Source of the DNA: Leptospira sp. | Lineage (GTDB): Bacteria; Spirochaetota; Leptospiria; Leptospirales; Leptospiraceae | DNA length: 64,000 nt | NCBI GenBank assembly: GCA_027531445.1 | Contig: JAPZRK010000039.1 | Location: forward strand, 32,533-96,532 | Direction: 5' to 3' | In this document: piece after piece, positions 1 to 8,930 of the stretch | Layout of the letters: each line of letters opens with the position of its first letter | Numbering within the stretch: the first letter of the stretch is position 1 | Translations under genes and position numbers: made by a program | Notes under the pieces: generated by a model | What the model saw: the letters and a program-made list of their open reading frames with translations, nothing else | Databases searched by the model: none | What the model was told of the DNA's origin: nothing

Positions 1-1782
1 GGGACTTCCACAACATCCTTAGTCGCAACTTTTACTACAACGGGAAGTTCTGTGAGAGTCAATGGAACTCTACAAATCAGTGGCACAACGACAAATAACT
101 TTTCCACGGATGTCTCATATGTAGTTACAGCATCGGATGGATCTACAAGTACTTACATTGTTTCCTTAACGGTTGCATCTAACACAGCCAAGGATATTAC
201 CTCCTTTAGATTTTCAAACTCTTTACAAACAATTTTCACAGGAACAAACATCTCTGTTTTGGTTCCAAACGGAACTAATTTATCATCGTTAGTTGCTATT
301 TTCACTACGACAGGTACAATTGTTCAAATCTCCGGCACTACACAAGTAAGCGGAACAACATCAAATGATTTTTCAACTGCTCGATCCTATGTGGTAACGG
401 CAGGAGATTCTAGTACGCGTACTTTTACTGTGACTGTAACAGCCGCAGCAGCTAGTGATAAAGATATCACTTCATTTGGATTTGTTTCGCCTGCAATTAA
501 AGGAAGCATTTCAGGATCAAATATCGCCGTTACTGTGCCTTTTGGCACAGACGTAACTTCTCTCGTTGCCACTTTTTCTTCTAGTGGTTCTTCAGTATCA
601 GTCTCGGGTGTCAGTCAAGTGAGTGGAAGCTCCACAAATAATTTTTCATCTACCGTTACCTATACAGTTACGGCGGCGGATACCTCGACTAAGGTGTATT
701 CAGTAACGGTGACGATTGCCGCTTCCGTAAACTCTGCGATTGTCAATGGAAGCTTTCAATCAGGAACCATTACGAATGTAATTAATACGAGTACGGCTAC
801 TCTATCGAATCCCGTCGATATGACAAAATCATTTGTGTATTGTGGTGCAAGAATTCAAGGCTCAGCTGCTGCAAATATGATAACGTGTCAACTAACAAGC
901 CCGACTACAGTTAGTGTGACTTCCGGTCAATCCTCAGCAACAGGTACCACTGCCAACTGGTTTGTCGTTGAATATGCCTCAGGTGTAAACGTCCAAAGGG
1001 GAACTACAAATTTATCCTCCGGAGCGGCAGGTGTTGGCAATACATTTCAAAATGTAACGATTAGTTCCGTAAATTTATCCAAGTCCTTCGTAATCGTTTA
1101 CTCAAGAACATCCACAACTAGCACTGCCTTGGACGAAGAAAGAACTGTTATGGGTTACTTTAATAATAGTACTACCCTCAGACTTGAAAGGCAAGTTTCA
1201 TCAACTATGAGTACGACTATAGAATGGCAAGTAGTTGAATTTAATGGCGCAAATGTTCAATCATCAGGAACATCTCCGTTGGAACTCGCCGCTACAACTT
1301 CCGTCGTCAATTATACATTGCCATCGAGCGTAGACTTAACCAAAAGTTTTTTACTTTTTAGCATCAATGGTAGTTCCGGTGTGATCGGTCGAGAAGCCCA
1401 CCTCTATACTCGTGGTCAAATTAGCAACGCAAACACGATTTCATTCAATCGACGAGGAAACGCCAATGTTTCTGTTCAAATTTCCTGGTTCGTCATTGAA
1501 ATGACAGATGGCACAAAGGTTCAAAGTGGATCGACAACTTTAAATGCAGGCGGTGGAACTACGGTAAATGCAACGTTGGGAACGGCATTAAACACTGCCA
1601 AGACGATGATTGTCTGGTCAAATGATACACAAGGCGCAAGCAATAATGCAAATGACAATACAACCCAAGATTCCGGAACCTATTCCGCACAACTTACTTC
1701 AACAACGCAGCTTCAATTTGAAAGAAATAACGATGAAACCAATGGAGCAACCATCGATTGGTTCACAGTTGAATTTCAATAG
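1..1782 (+). CDS. Large beta-rich repeat surface/secreted protein, 5' end outside window
   Basis: The reading frame is open from the first base, so the start lies upstream; the GTG at 52 is internal. The N-terminal part carries about three repeats of roughly 95 residues, each opening with a (K)DITSF motif, containing a SLVATF-like strand and ending in TVTVTAA. These resemble bacterial Ig-like or cadherin-like beta-sandwich domains. The C-terminal half has four degenerate repeats of about 95 residues, each ending in a W(F/Q)(V/T)(V/I)E motif (WFVVEY, WQVVEF, WFVIEM, WFTVEF). The protein is very rich in Ser and Thr, as expected for an exported protein. No catalytic motif is seen. It could be an adhesin or a fibre-like surface protein; this is inference. 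Its stop overlaps the stop of the convergent lipoprotein gene by 7 bases. Confidence 0.8.
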   Translation, partial: GTSTTSLVATFTTTGSSVRVNGTLQISGTTTNNFSTDVSYVVTASDGSTSTYIVSLTVASNTAKDITSFRFSNSLQTIFTGTNISVLVPNGTNLSSLVAIFTTTGTIVQISGTTQVSGTTSNDFSTARSYVVTAGDSSTRTFTVTVTAAAASDKDITSFGFVSPAIKGSISGSNIAVTVPFGTDVTSLVATFSSSGSSVSVSGVSQVSGSSTNNFSSTVTYTVTAADTSTKVYSVTVTIAASVNSAIVNGSFQSGTITNVINTSTATLSNPVDMTKSFVYCGARIQGSAAANMITCQLTSPTTVSVTSGQSSATGTTANWFVVEYASGVNVQRGTTNLSSGAAGVGNTFQNVTISSVNLSKSFVIVYSRTSTTSTALDEERTVMGYFNNSTTLRLERQVSSTMSTTIEWQVVEFNGANVQSSGTSPLELAATTSVVNYTLPSSVDLTKSFLLFSINGSSGVIGREAHLYTRGQISNANTISFNRRGNANVSVQISWFVIEMTDGTKVQSGSTTLNAGGGTTVNATLGTALNTAKTMIVWSNDTQGASNNANDNTTQDSGTYSAQLTSTTQLQFERNNDETNGATIDWFTVEFQ

Positions 1783-4700
1783 TTGTCATCATCCATATTG
1801 GTGAAATTTATGCCAGGTATCATAAATGCATCATAGGTCGGATCTCCGATCACATTCTTTGTAAAACTGATCGTTCCTAATTTGTTTCCATCATTGATTG
1901 AATCATCTTTACCTATCACTGTTACTGTTTGGGCAGTTCTCCAATTAGCGCTTGTGAAGGTAAGTACGGAAGGACTGGTCATCACCTCATTTGGATCAGA
2001 ACTTACGATACCAATTTGAAGGTTTGTAGCAGGTACCGTTACTGGAATTGGCGAGCTCAAGGAGACGGTAAATGTTGTCCTGCCGCCTGTTACCGAAGGT
2101 TGTAATTCCCCCCATTCGGACACACTTACATTTGTTTTGCTAATAATAATCCGAGGATAGGTATTTGTAAGAAAAACATCAGAAACTGTTTTTCCAGTAA
2201 ACGCTGGATCATCTGACACCAGTGGCGACATCCTCATCGAATAATTCGTACTGGTTAACGAAGAACCAAGTGTTGCAGTTGCAGTTACAGATTGTGGTAC
2301 ATTCCAATTTGAGGAATCAAATACCAGCGAAGTTTTGTTCAATGTCGCCTGCCCACTAGGTGTTAAACTTAATGGAAATGTAACTGACTTTCCGGGTTTT
2401 GGAGGCACGCTTAATGAAACATTAAATGTAAATGTCCGCGAAGGTCCTGCCGTTCTTGTAAGATAGTATCTCGCCGAACTACTATTTACGGGATTAAGAA
2501 CTAAGAATGTCGTATCGTTGTCTACATTCATTCCATTTCTTGGAGACAGAACCATGCCATGGAATGTTAAATCAGCGGAAGAAACCGTATGAGAGATCTG
2601 ATATGGTTTATTCCCATCAATTTCATTGGTTAATCCCATCTCAGTCTCATCAACTCCCAGCAGAGATATGGAACGAAGGGTGCGAAAATCTGATTTACGG
2701 AATATGACGTTAGCTGAAATATTTCTTTTGTTATCCGCGCTTTTTGTATAGGTAGTTCCAGATCCACCTCTTACATTAGAAATTCTCACTTCCGAATCAT
2801 TGCTAACCGTTGCCAATACATTCACATTGACCGATGGCTCATCTTTCATCGCGATAAAATAGATACCAGCTGTAGTATTCTTCTCTCCCGTTCGGATTAT
2901 AGGCGGAACATTCTGAAACAGTGTCGACCTTCTGGCGCAAGTATATATTCTTCCTGTTGATTCACATGTCTGCACATAGACATTCGCTATTACATTATTG
3001 AATCGAATCACAGCAGAATCATATGGAGTTCCGTTCGGGATAGATTTACCACTTGCACTTCCCAGTTGCACAAAACTATCAAAGGTCTCTGCCGTGAATG
3101 TATCCGTGACTCCTGTTATATTGACTCGATCACCTGTATTCCAATTTGATGAGGTCAATTGAAAAGAAGGTTTCGATAGTGTGAGAGTAGAATTAGCTGT
3201 AGATACAGGAACGATAACGTTTGTTGATGGTCTGCTAGTTCCCCTGATTGTAATTGAACTTGTAAATAGCGAATCATCTGACACTAAGAGAGACAAAGTT
3301 TCTGAATCTGTATAGTTTGCATTTCGATAAAGATTGGAGATTGTAACTGTAAACGAACTCGTATCATTATCCAATAGAGAGGCGGCGATACTGTTTAGTG
3401 CTACGCCACTATACGCTGAATCTGAACTTTGGCTATTACCAAATGAGATCGTAAAACTCTGTCCAGCCGAAAGTTCATCTACTTGATTGTCTATTCCTTG
3501 GATTGTGATTTCTTGCCAGACATTCCAATTTGATGTGCTAAAATTGAGTTCAGAAACATTAGCAGTCGCTAGTGCACTATTCGATGTAGTAATATTTGGA
3601 ATTCGAACTGAGTCCGTTGGCATTTTATTCAAACGAATGAAAATTTGATTCGTACCACTTACTGTTTCACTTACAGTAAAAGGGAGGGTCGCAAGGACTG
3701 TAAATCCTGCCGTATCATTATCAGAATTGGTTACACTTACATCATTCGGATTCATCCCATTATAGTGCGAATCACTCGACACCGCTGTATCCAGAACAAT
3801 AAGATAATTTTGATTTCTATCTAATTCATTATCATCTAAACCTATGACAGTAACGGATTGATTTGTACTCCAGTTTGTAGGGGTGAACGTAAGTGATGTG
3901 ATCGCACCTTGTATCGAACCCTCAGTAATATCTGATGAATAAATAGGAATTGTTACATTCGAATTTGGTTTGGACAATAGTCGCACATTGAAAATCGCTG
4001 TATCTCCTGATTCAGATGTCACAAGTCCACCATTTGGTGAAATTTGAAATCCTGCTGAATCGTTATCATCATTAGTAAACGATAGATTTGAAGGAGGAAC
4101 CGAGGTATTATAAACAATGTCCGAAGCGGAACTTGGTGAAAAGGTCACTTGATAGACTCGATTCCCATCCACACTCGGATCATCCACTCCAGTTAGTTTA
4201 AGATTTTGAATCGTATTCCAATTTGTAGTATTAAAAAGCAAAACCGAATTTGAAAGTATCGCCTCATCAGTATCGCCTGCAGTGATTTGAATGTTTATTG
4301 AAACATCACCCGTGGGTTGTGATCCCAATTTTACAGTGACTCCTGCTTCACCACCGCTCTCTGTCGTTTTTGTATTCAATTGGTTAATAACAATTGAGGC
4401 AGTATCATTATCTGAATTCGTGGCAGAAATTGGAGATAACACATAATTATTGTATGTTGAATCCAAACTAGAAACTACTGGAAATTGAATGTTAAAATTT
4501 TGATTTCCATCTTGGATAGAATCGTTCACACCCGTTACTGTTATGTTTTTTGGGACGTTCCAATCTGATGTAGAAAAAGTAACTGAAGATGAGGAAACAG
4601 TTCCCTCCGATGTATTGCTAGAATTTAATTGGATGGTAACCGAATGTGTTGGCTGTGAATTCAACTGTATTTGGAAAAGATGATTTGTACCAGATTCCGA

Positions 4701-5285
4701 AACGATTATATTGTTTGCGGATGAAAGAGTGATTCCAGCTACATCATTATCTATTGTTGTCCCTTGCAAAGGAGGAATGGTCAGTCCTTGATAGGCAGTG
4801 TCTGAGGAGATTACTGAATTGATCGTTAGTTGAAAAGATCGATTGCCAGTCGCTATTTGATTCTCTGATGTAGAGATGTTTATGAATTGAACTTGATCCC
4901 AATTATCAGAATTAAATTGCAAACTTGAGCGACTTAAAATGACATGAGGATCTCCAGAAACGAGAATCTGGTTGAGACTTACGTTTGCAGTTGGTTTACT
5001 TTTTAATGCAATGCCTACTGAATCAATCAAACCAGATTCCGAGATTAATAGACTAGTCTTACTGAAAGATACTCCTGCCGCTACAGATCCTGTAGGTCCA
5101 GTCTCGATGGTTACTTCAGTTGGAGATTCACTGTTGGTTGTTCCGTTTGAAGCGGAAGATCCTGAACTACTAAATGCAAATAAAAGCATTCCGAGATTGT
5201 TTCCCTTTTTTTTCCCAGAGCAATTGTACATCGTCGAAATAGAAAGAAGAGACATAAGGAACAAATAGATTACTTTTTTTAGCAT
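1776..5285 (-). CDS. Giant lipoprotein with about nine Calx-beta-like repeats
   Basis: This 1169-residue protein begins with a lipoprotein signal peptide ending in a short lipobox (MYNC, Cys near residue 22) followed by KKK. The rest consists of about nine tandem domains of 115-125 residues. Each has an opening SESG-like motif, a central NWN..Q.(V/I)T(V/I).G..D strand, a DGN..Y.(I)F stretch, a SSD..Y.G element and a closing DND. This is the pattern of Calx-beta-type Ca-binding beta-sandwiches, and the acidic DND ends suggest Ca binding. The later repeats are more diverged. It is probably anchored to a membrane and exposed outside the cytoplasm. No enzyme motif is visible. It converges on the other repeat protein, sharing 7 bases at the stops. 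Adhesion or matrix function is a guess. Confidence 0.85.
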   Translation of the reverse strand: MLKKVIYLFLMSLLSISTMYNCSGKKKGNNLGMLLFAFSSSGSSASNGTTNSESPTEVTIETGPTGSVAAGVSFSKTSLLISESGLIDSVGIALKSKPTANVSLNQILVSGDPHVILSRSSLQFNSDNWDQVQFINISTSENQIATGNRSFQLTINSVISSDTAYQGLTIPPLQGTTIDNDVAGITLSSANNIIVSESGTNHLFQIQLNSQPTHSVTIQLNSSNTSEGTVSSSSVTFSTSDWNVPKNITVTGVNDSIQDGNQNFNIQFPVVSSLDSTYNNYVLSPISATNSDNDTASIVINQLNTKTTESGGEAGVTVKLGSQPTGDVSINIQITAGDTDEAILSNSVLLFNTTNWNTIQNLKLTGVDDPSVDGNRVYQVTFSPSSASDIVYNTSVPPSNLSFTNDDNDSAGFQISPNGGLVTSESGDTAIFNVRLLSKPNSNVTIPIYSSDITEGSIQGAITSLTFTPTNWSTNQSVTVIGLDDNELDRNQNYLIVLDTAVSSDSHYNGMNPNDVSVTNSDNDTAGFTVLATLPFTVSETVSGTNQIFIRLNKMPTDSVRIPNITTSNSALATANVSELNFSTSNWNVWQEITIQGIDNQVDELSAGQSFTISFGNSQSSDSAYSGVALNSIAASLLDNDTSSFTVTISNLYRNANYTDSETLSLLVSDDSLFTSSITIRGTSRPSTNVIVPVSTANSTLTLSKPSFQLTSSNWNTGDRVNITGVTDTFTAETFDSFVQLGSASGKSIPNGTPYDSAVIRFNNVIANVYVQTCESTGRIYTCARRSTLFQNVPPIIRTGEKNTTAGIYFIAMKDEPSVNVNVLATVSNDSEVRISNVRGGSGTTYTKSADNKRNISANVIFRKSDFRTLRSISLLGVDETEMGLTNEIDGNKPYQISHTVSSADLTFHGMVLSPRNGMNVDNDTTFLVLNPVNSSSARYYLTRTAGPSRTFTFNVSLSVPPKPGKSVTFPLSLTPSGQATLNKTSLVFDSSNWNVPQSVTATATLGSSLTSTNYSMRMSPLVSDDPAFTGKTVSDVFLTNTYPRIIISKTNVSVSEWGELQPSVTGGRTTFTVSLSSPIPVTVPATNLQIGIVSSDPNEVMTSPSVLTFTSANWRTAQTVTVIGKDDSINDGNKLGTISFTKNVIGDPTYDAFMIPGINFTNMDDDNY

Positions 5286-5373
5286 GATTTTAGCAATGAA
5301 ATATAGGAAACTTCATTACAATCATCGGACGAGAAGATCAGTAATTTAATGACAAAGAAAATTAAAAAAAATT

Positions 5374-7065
5374 CTATTTTTTGGCTTTTAGTTTATGGAG
5401 AATATTTCGCAATTTATCATATGACAATGGTTTAGTGAGCACGTCGTTCATACCAGATTGCATGCACGCCTCAAAATCTTCTGCCATTGCAGAGGCGGTA
5501 AGAGCAATGATCGGGATGTTTGCAACGTGAGTAGACATATTTCTGATTTGCCTCGTGGCTTCAAATCCATCCATCACTGGCATGTGACAATCCATCAATA
5601 CAAGATCAAAATCCTCTGCTCGAACAGCATCTACTGCCTCTTCTCCATTTACTCTACATGTTACAGTACAACCGCATCTTTTTAACATGCCGGAAGCTAC
5701 AAACAAATTGATATCATTGTCCTCAACAAGGAGAACTCTCTGTTCAGTTTTTGAATCCACGTTTTGTTTGATTGATTGCTCAAGATGTGAGTTTTGGTTC
5801 GCAATGATACAGGGAATTTCAAATGAAAAAACGCTTCCCTCTCCTTCATTAGAACTCACAGTTAACTGGCCACCCATCAAAGCAACTAATCTTTGTGATA
5901 TGGAAAGCCCAAGTCCACTCCCACCATAACGTCTTGTTATGGAGAGATCAGCCTGTTCAAATGGAGAAAAAATTCGATCTCGCACCTCATCTGTAATTCC
6001 TATACCTGTATCGATGATTCGAAACTCAAGTAGCTCCTCTATAATCTTCACTTCAAATTTCACATATCCTTTATCAGTAAATTTGAGAGCATTTCCCAAA
6101 AGATTGATGAGGACTTGTTTCAATCTAGTTGGATCAATAAAACAGTAGTTTGGTATGTTTGGATCTATATTTAAAGTGAACTCTAATTTCTTTTGATCAG
6201 CCGATGGCTTTAAAAGCGACATCACATCATGACATAGCATATTTAGATCAGTTGCTATAGATTCTAATTTTTCTTTTTTACTTTCGAGTCTTGTAAGATC
6301 TAAAATATTGTTAATCAGAACAATCATTTGTGTCCCACTTCGATGAACCAACTCAAGTTGATTTCTAAGTTCAGAAGGAAGTGATCCGGAAAGAATCAAC
6401 TCTGTAATTCCGATAACTCCATTCATAGGCGTTCTTAATTCATGGGACATGTTTGCAAGAAAAAGACTTCTTGCCTTCGATGCCTTCTCAGCTACTTCCA
6501 TCGCTTCCATTCTCAGAGCATTAAATACAGCAGTTATAACGAAAATCGCTAACATAAGTGATACGGCGCGATAAAAAGAAATGATTTCTAAGACAGGAAC
6601 TCGGACGAAAGGTGAGTAGTCTTCAAGTAAATACATTCCAATGGCTAAAAGTGAAGAGTATAAAATTCCCATCAATCCGTGTCGAAATCCACCGTATAAT
6701 AAACGTAATATTGGAAAAATAGACAACCAAACAGCCAAAGGCCAATCGATGCGATCCTGCATCGCTCGGCATAGTAAAAAGTGAACACCGGTGGCAAGCT
6801 CAAGTAGAATAAAACTCGTGGTGGTTCCCAAACCAAGCCGAAAGAAAACAATAAAAAATACGACAATTACACCAAAACCGAGGGTAACATATCCTGATGG
6901 ATCACCAAGAATGAATAAGATGGGCAAGCCAGTTAAAAAAGCGGTAGTACTTGCCACAAATAGGAAGGAAGCGATTAGCCTTGCTTGAAAAAGTTCTTTG
7001 TTATCTTGGTAGGATCGTTCTCCTACTAACCGACTCAGTAAATTCTCAAGCAAAGGAGTTTTCAC
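5374..7065 (-). CDS. Membrane hybrid histidine kinase with receiver domain
   Basis: The 563-residue protein has an N-terminal membrane domain of about six helices (residues 28-185). A HisKA dimerisation domain follows, with phospho-acceptor His208 in SHELRTP, then a HATPase_c domain with the N box (NLLGNALKF, about 321), the DTGIG motif (352-356) and GGSGLGL (381-387). The C-terminal receiver domain starts at VLLVEDND (about 444) and has phospho-acceptor Asp492 in LMDCHMPVMDG, plus the LTA and TKP motifs. It lacks a separate sensor domain, so the membrane part may be the sensor. The input and the target are unknown. It is transcribed alone, upstream of the giant lipoprotein gene in the same direction. 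Confidence 0.93.
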   Translation of the reverse strand: MKTPLLENLLSRLVGERSYQDNKELFQARLIASFLFVASTTAFLTGLPILFILGDPSGYVTLGFGVIVVFFIVFFRLGLGTTTSFILLELATGVHFLLCRAMQDRIDWPLAVWLSIFPILRLLYGGFRHGLMGILYSSLLAIGMYLLEDYSPFVRVPVLEIISFYRAVSLMLAIFVITAVFNALRMEAMEVAEKASKARSLFLANMSHELRTPMNGVIGITELILSGSLPSELRNQLELVHRSGTQMIVLINNILDLTRLESKKEKLESIATDLNMLCHDVMSLLKPSADQKKLEFTLNIDPNIPNYCFIDPTRLKQVLINLLGNALKFTDKGYVKFEVKIIEELLEFRIIDTGIGITDEVRDRIFSPFEQADLSITRRYGGSGLGLSISQRLVALMGGQLTVSSNEGEGSVFSFEIPCIIANQNSHLEQSIKQNVDSKTEQRVLLVEDNDINLFVASGMLKRCGCTVTCRVNGEEAVDAVRAEDFDLVLMDCHMPVMDGFEATRQIRNMSTHVANIPIIALTASAMAEDFEACMQSGMNDVLTKPLSYDKLRNILHKLKAKK

Positions 7066-7164
7066 GATCGTAAGTATATCACAACCTCTTCAAAAAGTCA
7101 GATAAAAATATTAAAGAAAAGCATTAAGATTAGAAGGATTCCGAATGAATTCGGCAAATTTTGA

Positions 7165-7191
7165 TTAAAAAGGGTAGCCATTGCTACCCTT
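7165..7191 (-). terminator. Rho-independent terminator after small exported protein
   Basis: Read on the minus strand there is a perfect 9-bp stem (AAGGGTAGC / GCTACCCTT, 7170-7191) with a 4-base loop, followed by a run of T. It lies about 12 bases past the stop of the small exported protein gene. Confidence 0.85.
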
Positions 7192-7202
7192 AAAATAGAA
7201 GT

Positions 7203-7511
7203 CTATTTTAATTTTTCAGCCTCGGCTTCATATACTTTAGCATCGTCCTCGAATTGAGTAGCGAGTTCCAACATTTCGGTTTTACGTGCTTCCTGGTAAA
7301 CCGCTTTACCACCTTTGGTTGACTGAGAAAGTCCTCTGTATTTTTGAGCAACTTCCCGATGGTCCTTGGCAACTTTTAAAAGATACTCGCGGACAACTTT
7401 TTTCTCTTCTGGTGTATTGGCTTTTTTCACCAATACTTTTTCAATCTCCTCTAAAGCGAAAAGGCTTGTACTTACTAAAGCAAGCACAACGAACAATATA
7501 TTTTTTTTCAT
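7203..7511 (-). CDS. Small exported helical protein (paralogue of the gene at 39.1 kb)
   Basis: The 102-residue product has a cleavable signal peptide (MKKNILFVVLALVSTSLFAL) and a mature part that is charged and predicted almost fully helical. It shares a clear pattern with the product of 39108-39473: A(N/S)(T/S)P..(E/Q)K..V.EYL..VAK...E.AQ..R......GGK. The ATG start is set by GAGG seven bases upstream, and the gene ends in a strong terminator, so it is probably a single-gene unit. I do not recognise a function. A periplasmic or envelope-associated helical protein is the most that can be said. The family appears to be duplicated within this genome. Confidence 0.8.
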   Translation of the reverse strand: MKKNILFVVLALVSTSLFALEEIEKVLVKKANTPEEKKVVREYLLKVAKDHREVAQKYRGLSQSTKGGKAVYQEARKTEMLELATQFEDDAKVYEAEAEKLK

Positions 7512-7614
7512 CTATGTACCTCACTGTTATTACCTTTTAGACAAGAAAACATAACCATTGTTTAAAAAAACATATCGGCATTTTTAAAAAGGTAAACAAT
7601 GTTCCCAATTGCAT

Positions 7615-7645
7615 AGAAAAAAGCCCGATCAAAATGAACGGGCTT
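7615..7645 (-). terminator. Rho-independent terminator after the desaturase gene
   Basis: On the minus strand AAGCCCG and CGGGCTT (7621-7627 and 7639-7645) form a 7-bp stem with an 11-base loop followed by a T run at 7617-7622. It would end the desaturase/reductase transcript. Confidence 0.8.
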
Positions 7646-7701
7646 CAAGATCTAATTTTTATTGAACAAGAGATTATACATCGCTTTTTTTGAATCTTGG
7701 A

Positions 7702-8892
7702 TTATGCAATAACCAATTCCTTTTCCTCAACATTTACGCTTTGAACTGCTTGTGCCAAGGCTTTGTTACGTGCTTTCGTATTTCTGGATTCCATAATCTT
7801 AAGAGCATATTTATCAGGAAGAGAATATGCAAAGATTCGTTTCCAGACCGTCCAGAATTGTTTCGGGAAGCTTGCTACATTGTAGTGCTGACCATACTTG
7901 GCACATAATTCTTGCAGGCGAGGTGCAATTTCTTGGTATCGTTTTGCCGGAACATCTGGAAACATATGGTGTTCGATTTGATGACTCAAATGTCCTGTCA
8001 TGATGTAAAAGAGATTTCCCCCGCTCAAATTCGAGCTACCTTTCAGCTGGCGAAGATACCACATAGATTTTGTTTCTTCTTTGATCTCATCAGGAGTAAA
8101 GGTCTCAGTATTTTCTGTAAAGTGTCCACAGAATATCACCGCGTAAGTCCAAACATTTCGGATTCCATTTGCAATGAAATTTGCCAAAATCACTTTCGGG
8201 ATATTCAAGATTGAAGGCACGTTGATGAGAGCAAGGAGTGGAAAAAACAAATAGTCCTTCACCAATTGAAGCTCAATTTTTTTGAACCAAACATCTCTAT
8301 AATCTTTATAAGATCTTTTGGTTCTTTGTTTCTTAGGTTTTTCTAGGTATTCCACTTTTGGTCCGTGTCCACCCACTCCCCACTGGAAATTAAACATTAA
8401 GAATAGATTGGAAAACATCTGTGTTAAATGTACTGGTTTCCATTTCTGATCCTCTGTTAGTCTAGTAAAATTATATCCATAGTCATGGTCTTTTCCAATT
8501 ACGTTGGTAAAGGTGTGGTGCATGTAGTTGTGATAGAATTTCCATTGTTTGGAATCGGATACGATATCCCACTCAAAGGTGCGTGAGTTGAATCTTGGAT
8601 CATTCATCCAATCATACTGTCCATGCATCACATTATGACCGATTTCCATATTGTTTAAAATTTTAGAAATGGCAAGTAATCCAGTTCCTAATGCAAATGT
8701 AATTGGTTCAAAACTAAAGTGGATGAGACCTCTTCCCAAAACTTCAGTATAACGGTAAGTTTTATAGACTTTTTTGATGTGGTCTGCATCTTCTTTTCCA
8801 ACTTTCGCCATTACATCTGTACGGATGGTTTCGAGTTCTTTTCCAAATTCTTCGATTTCAATCTTTGATAAATTTTTGCTTAGAGTTTTCAT
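7702..8892 (-). CDS. Membrane fatty acid desaturase (acyl-lipid or acyl-CoA type)
   Basis: The 396-residue protein has the three histidine boxes of membrane di-iron desaturases: H86-NVM-H90, H121-NYM-H125-H126, and H301-LS-H304 with H308-H309 (HQIEHHMFPD). Hydrophobic segments flank the boxes. It would introduce a cis double bond into fatty acyl chains at the inner membrane using O2 and electrons from a reductase. The reductase gene lies 38 bases upstream in the same direction, and a FabR/DesT-like repressor is divergent from it. This matches the known desaturase plus oxidoreductase pairing (for example DesA3 with its reductase in mycobacteria, or DesB/DesC in Pseudomonas). The regiospecificity cannot be told from the sequence. 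Confidence 0.93.
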   Translation of the reverse strand: MKTLSKNLSKIEIEEFGKELETIRTDVMAKVGKEDADHIKKVYKTYRYTEVLGRGLIHFSFEPITFALGTGLLAISKILNNMEIGHNVMHGQYDWMNDPRFNSRTFEWDIVSDSKQWKFYHNYMHHTFTNVIGKDHDYGYNFTRLTEDQKWKPVHLTQMFSNLFLMFNFQWGVGGHGPKVEYLEKPKKQRTKRSYKDYRDVWFKKIELQLVKDYLFFPLLALINVPSILNIPKVILANFIANGIRNVWTYAVIFCGHFTENTETFTPDEIKEETKSMWYLRQLKGSSNLSGGNLFYIMTGHLSHQIEHHMFPDVPAKRYQEIAPRLQELCAKYGQHYNVASFPKQFWTVWKRIFAYSLPDKYALKIMESRNTKARNKALAQAVQSVNVEEKELVIA

Positions 8893-8930
8893 ATTGTTAC
8901 TTCCTTGTTTTAATCCTTTATTTTTACTTT

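Noticed and set aside
52..1782. GTG at position 52 as the start of the first gene
   Set aside because: The frame and the repeat pattern continue upstream to base 1, so the gene is truncated by the window edge.
7591..7607. Third DesT-like site near 7.6 kb (GTAAACAATGTTCCC)
   Set aside because: The spacing between arms is one base short and the outer bases differ; it lies downstream of the desaturase operon, so it is most likely chance.
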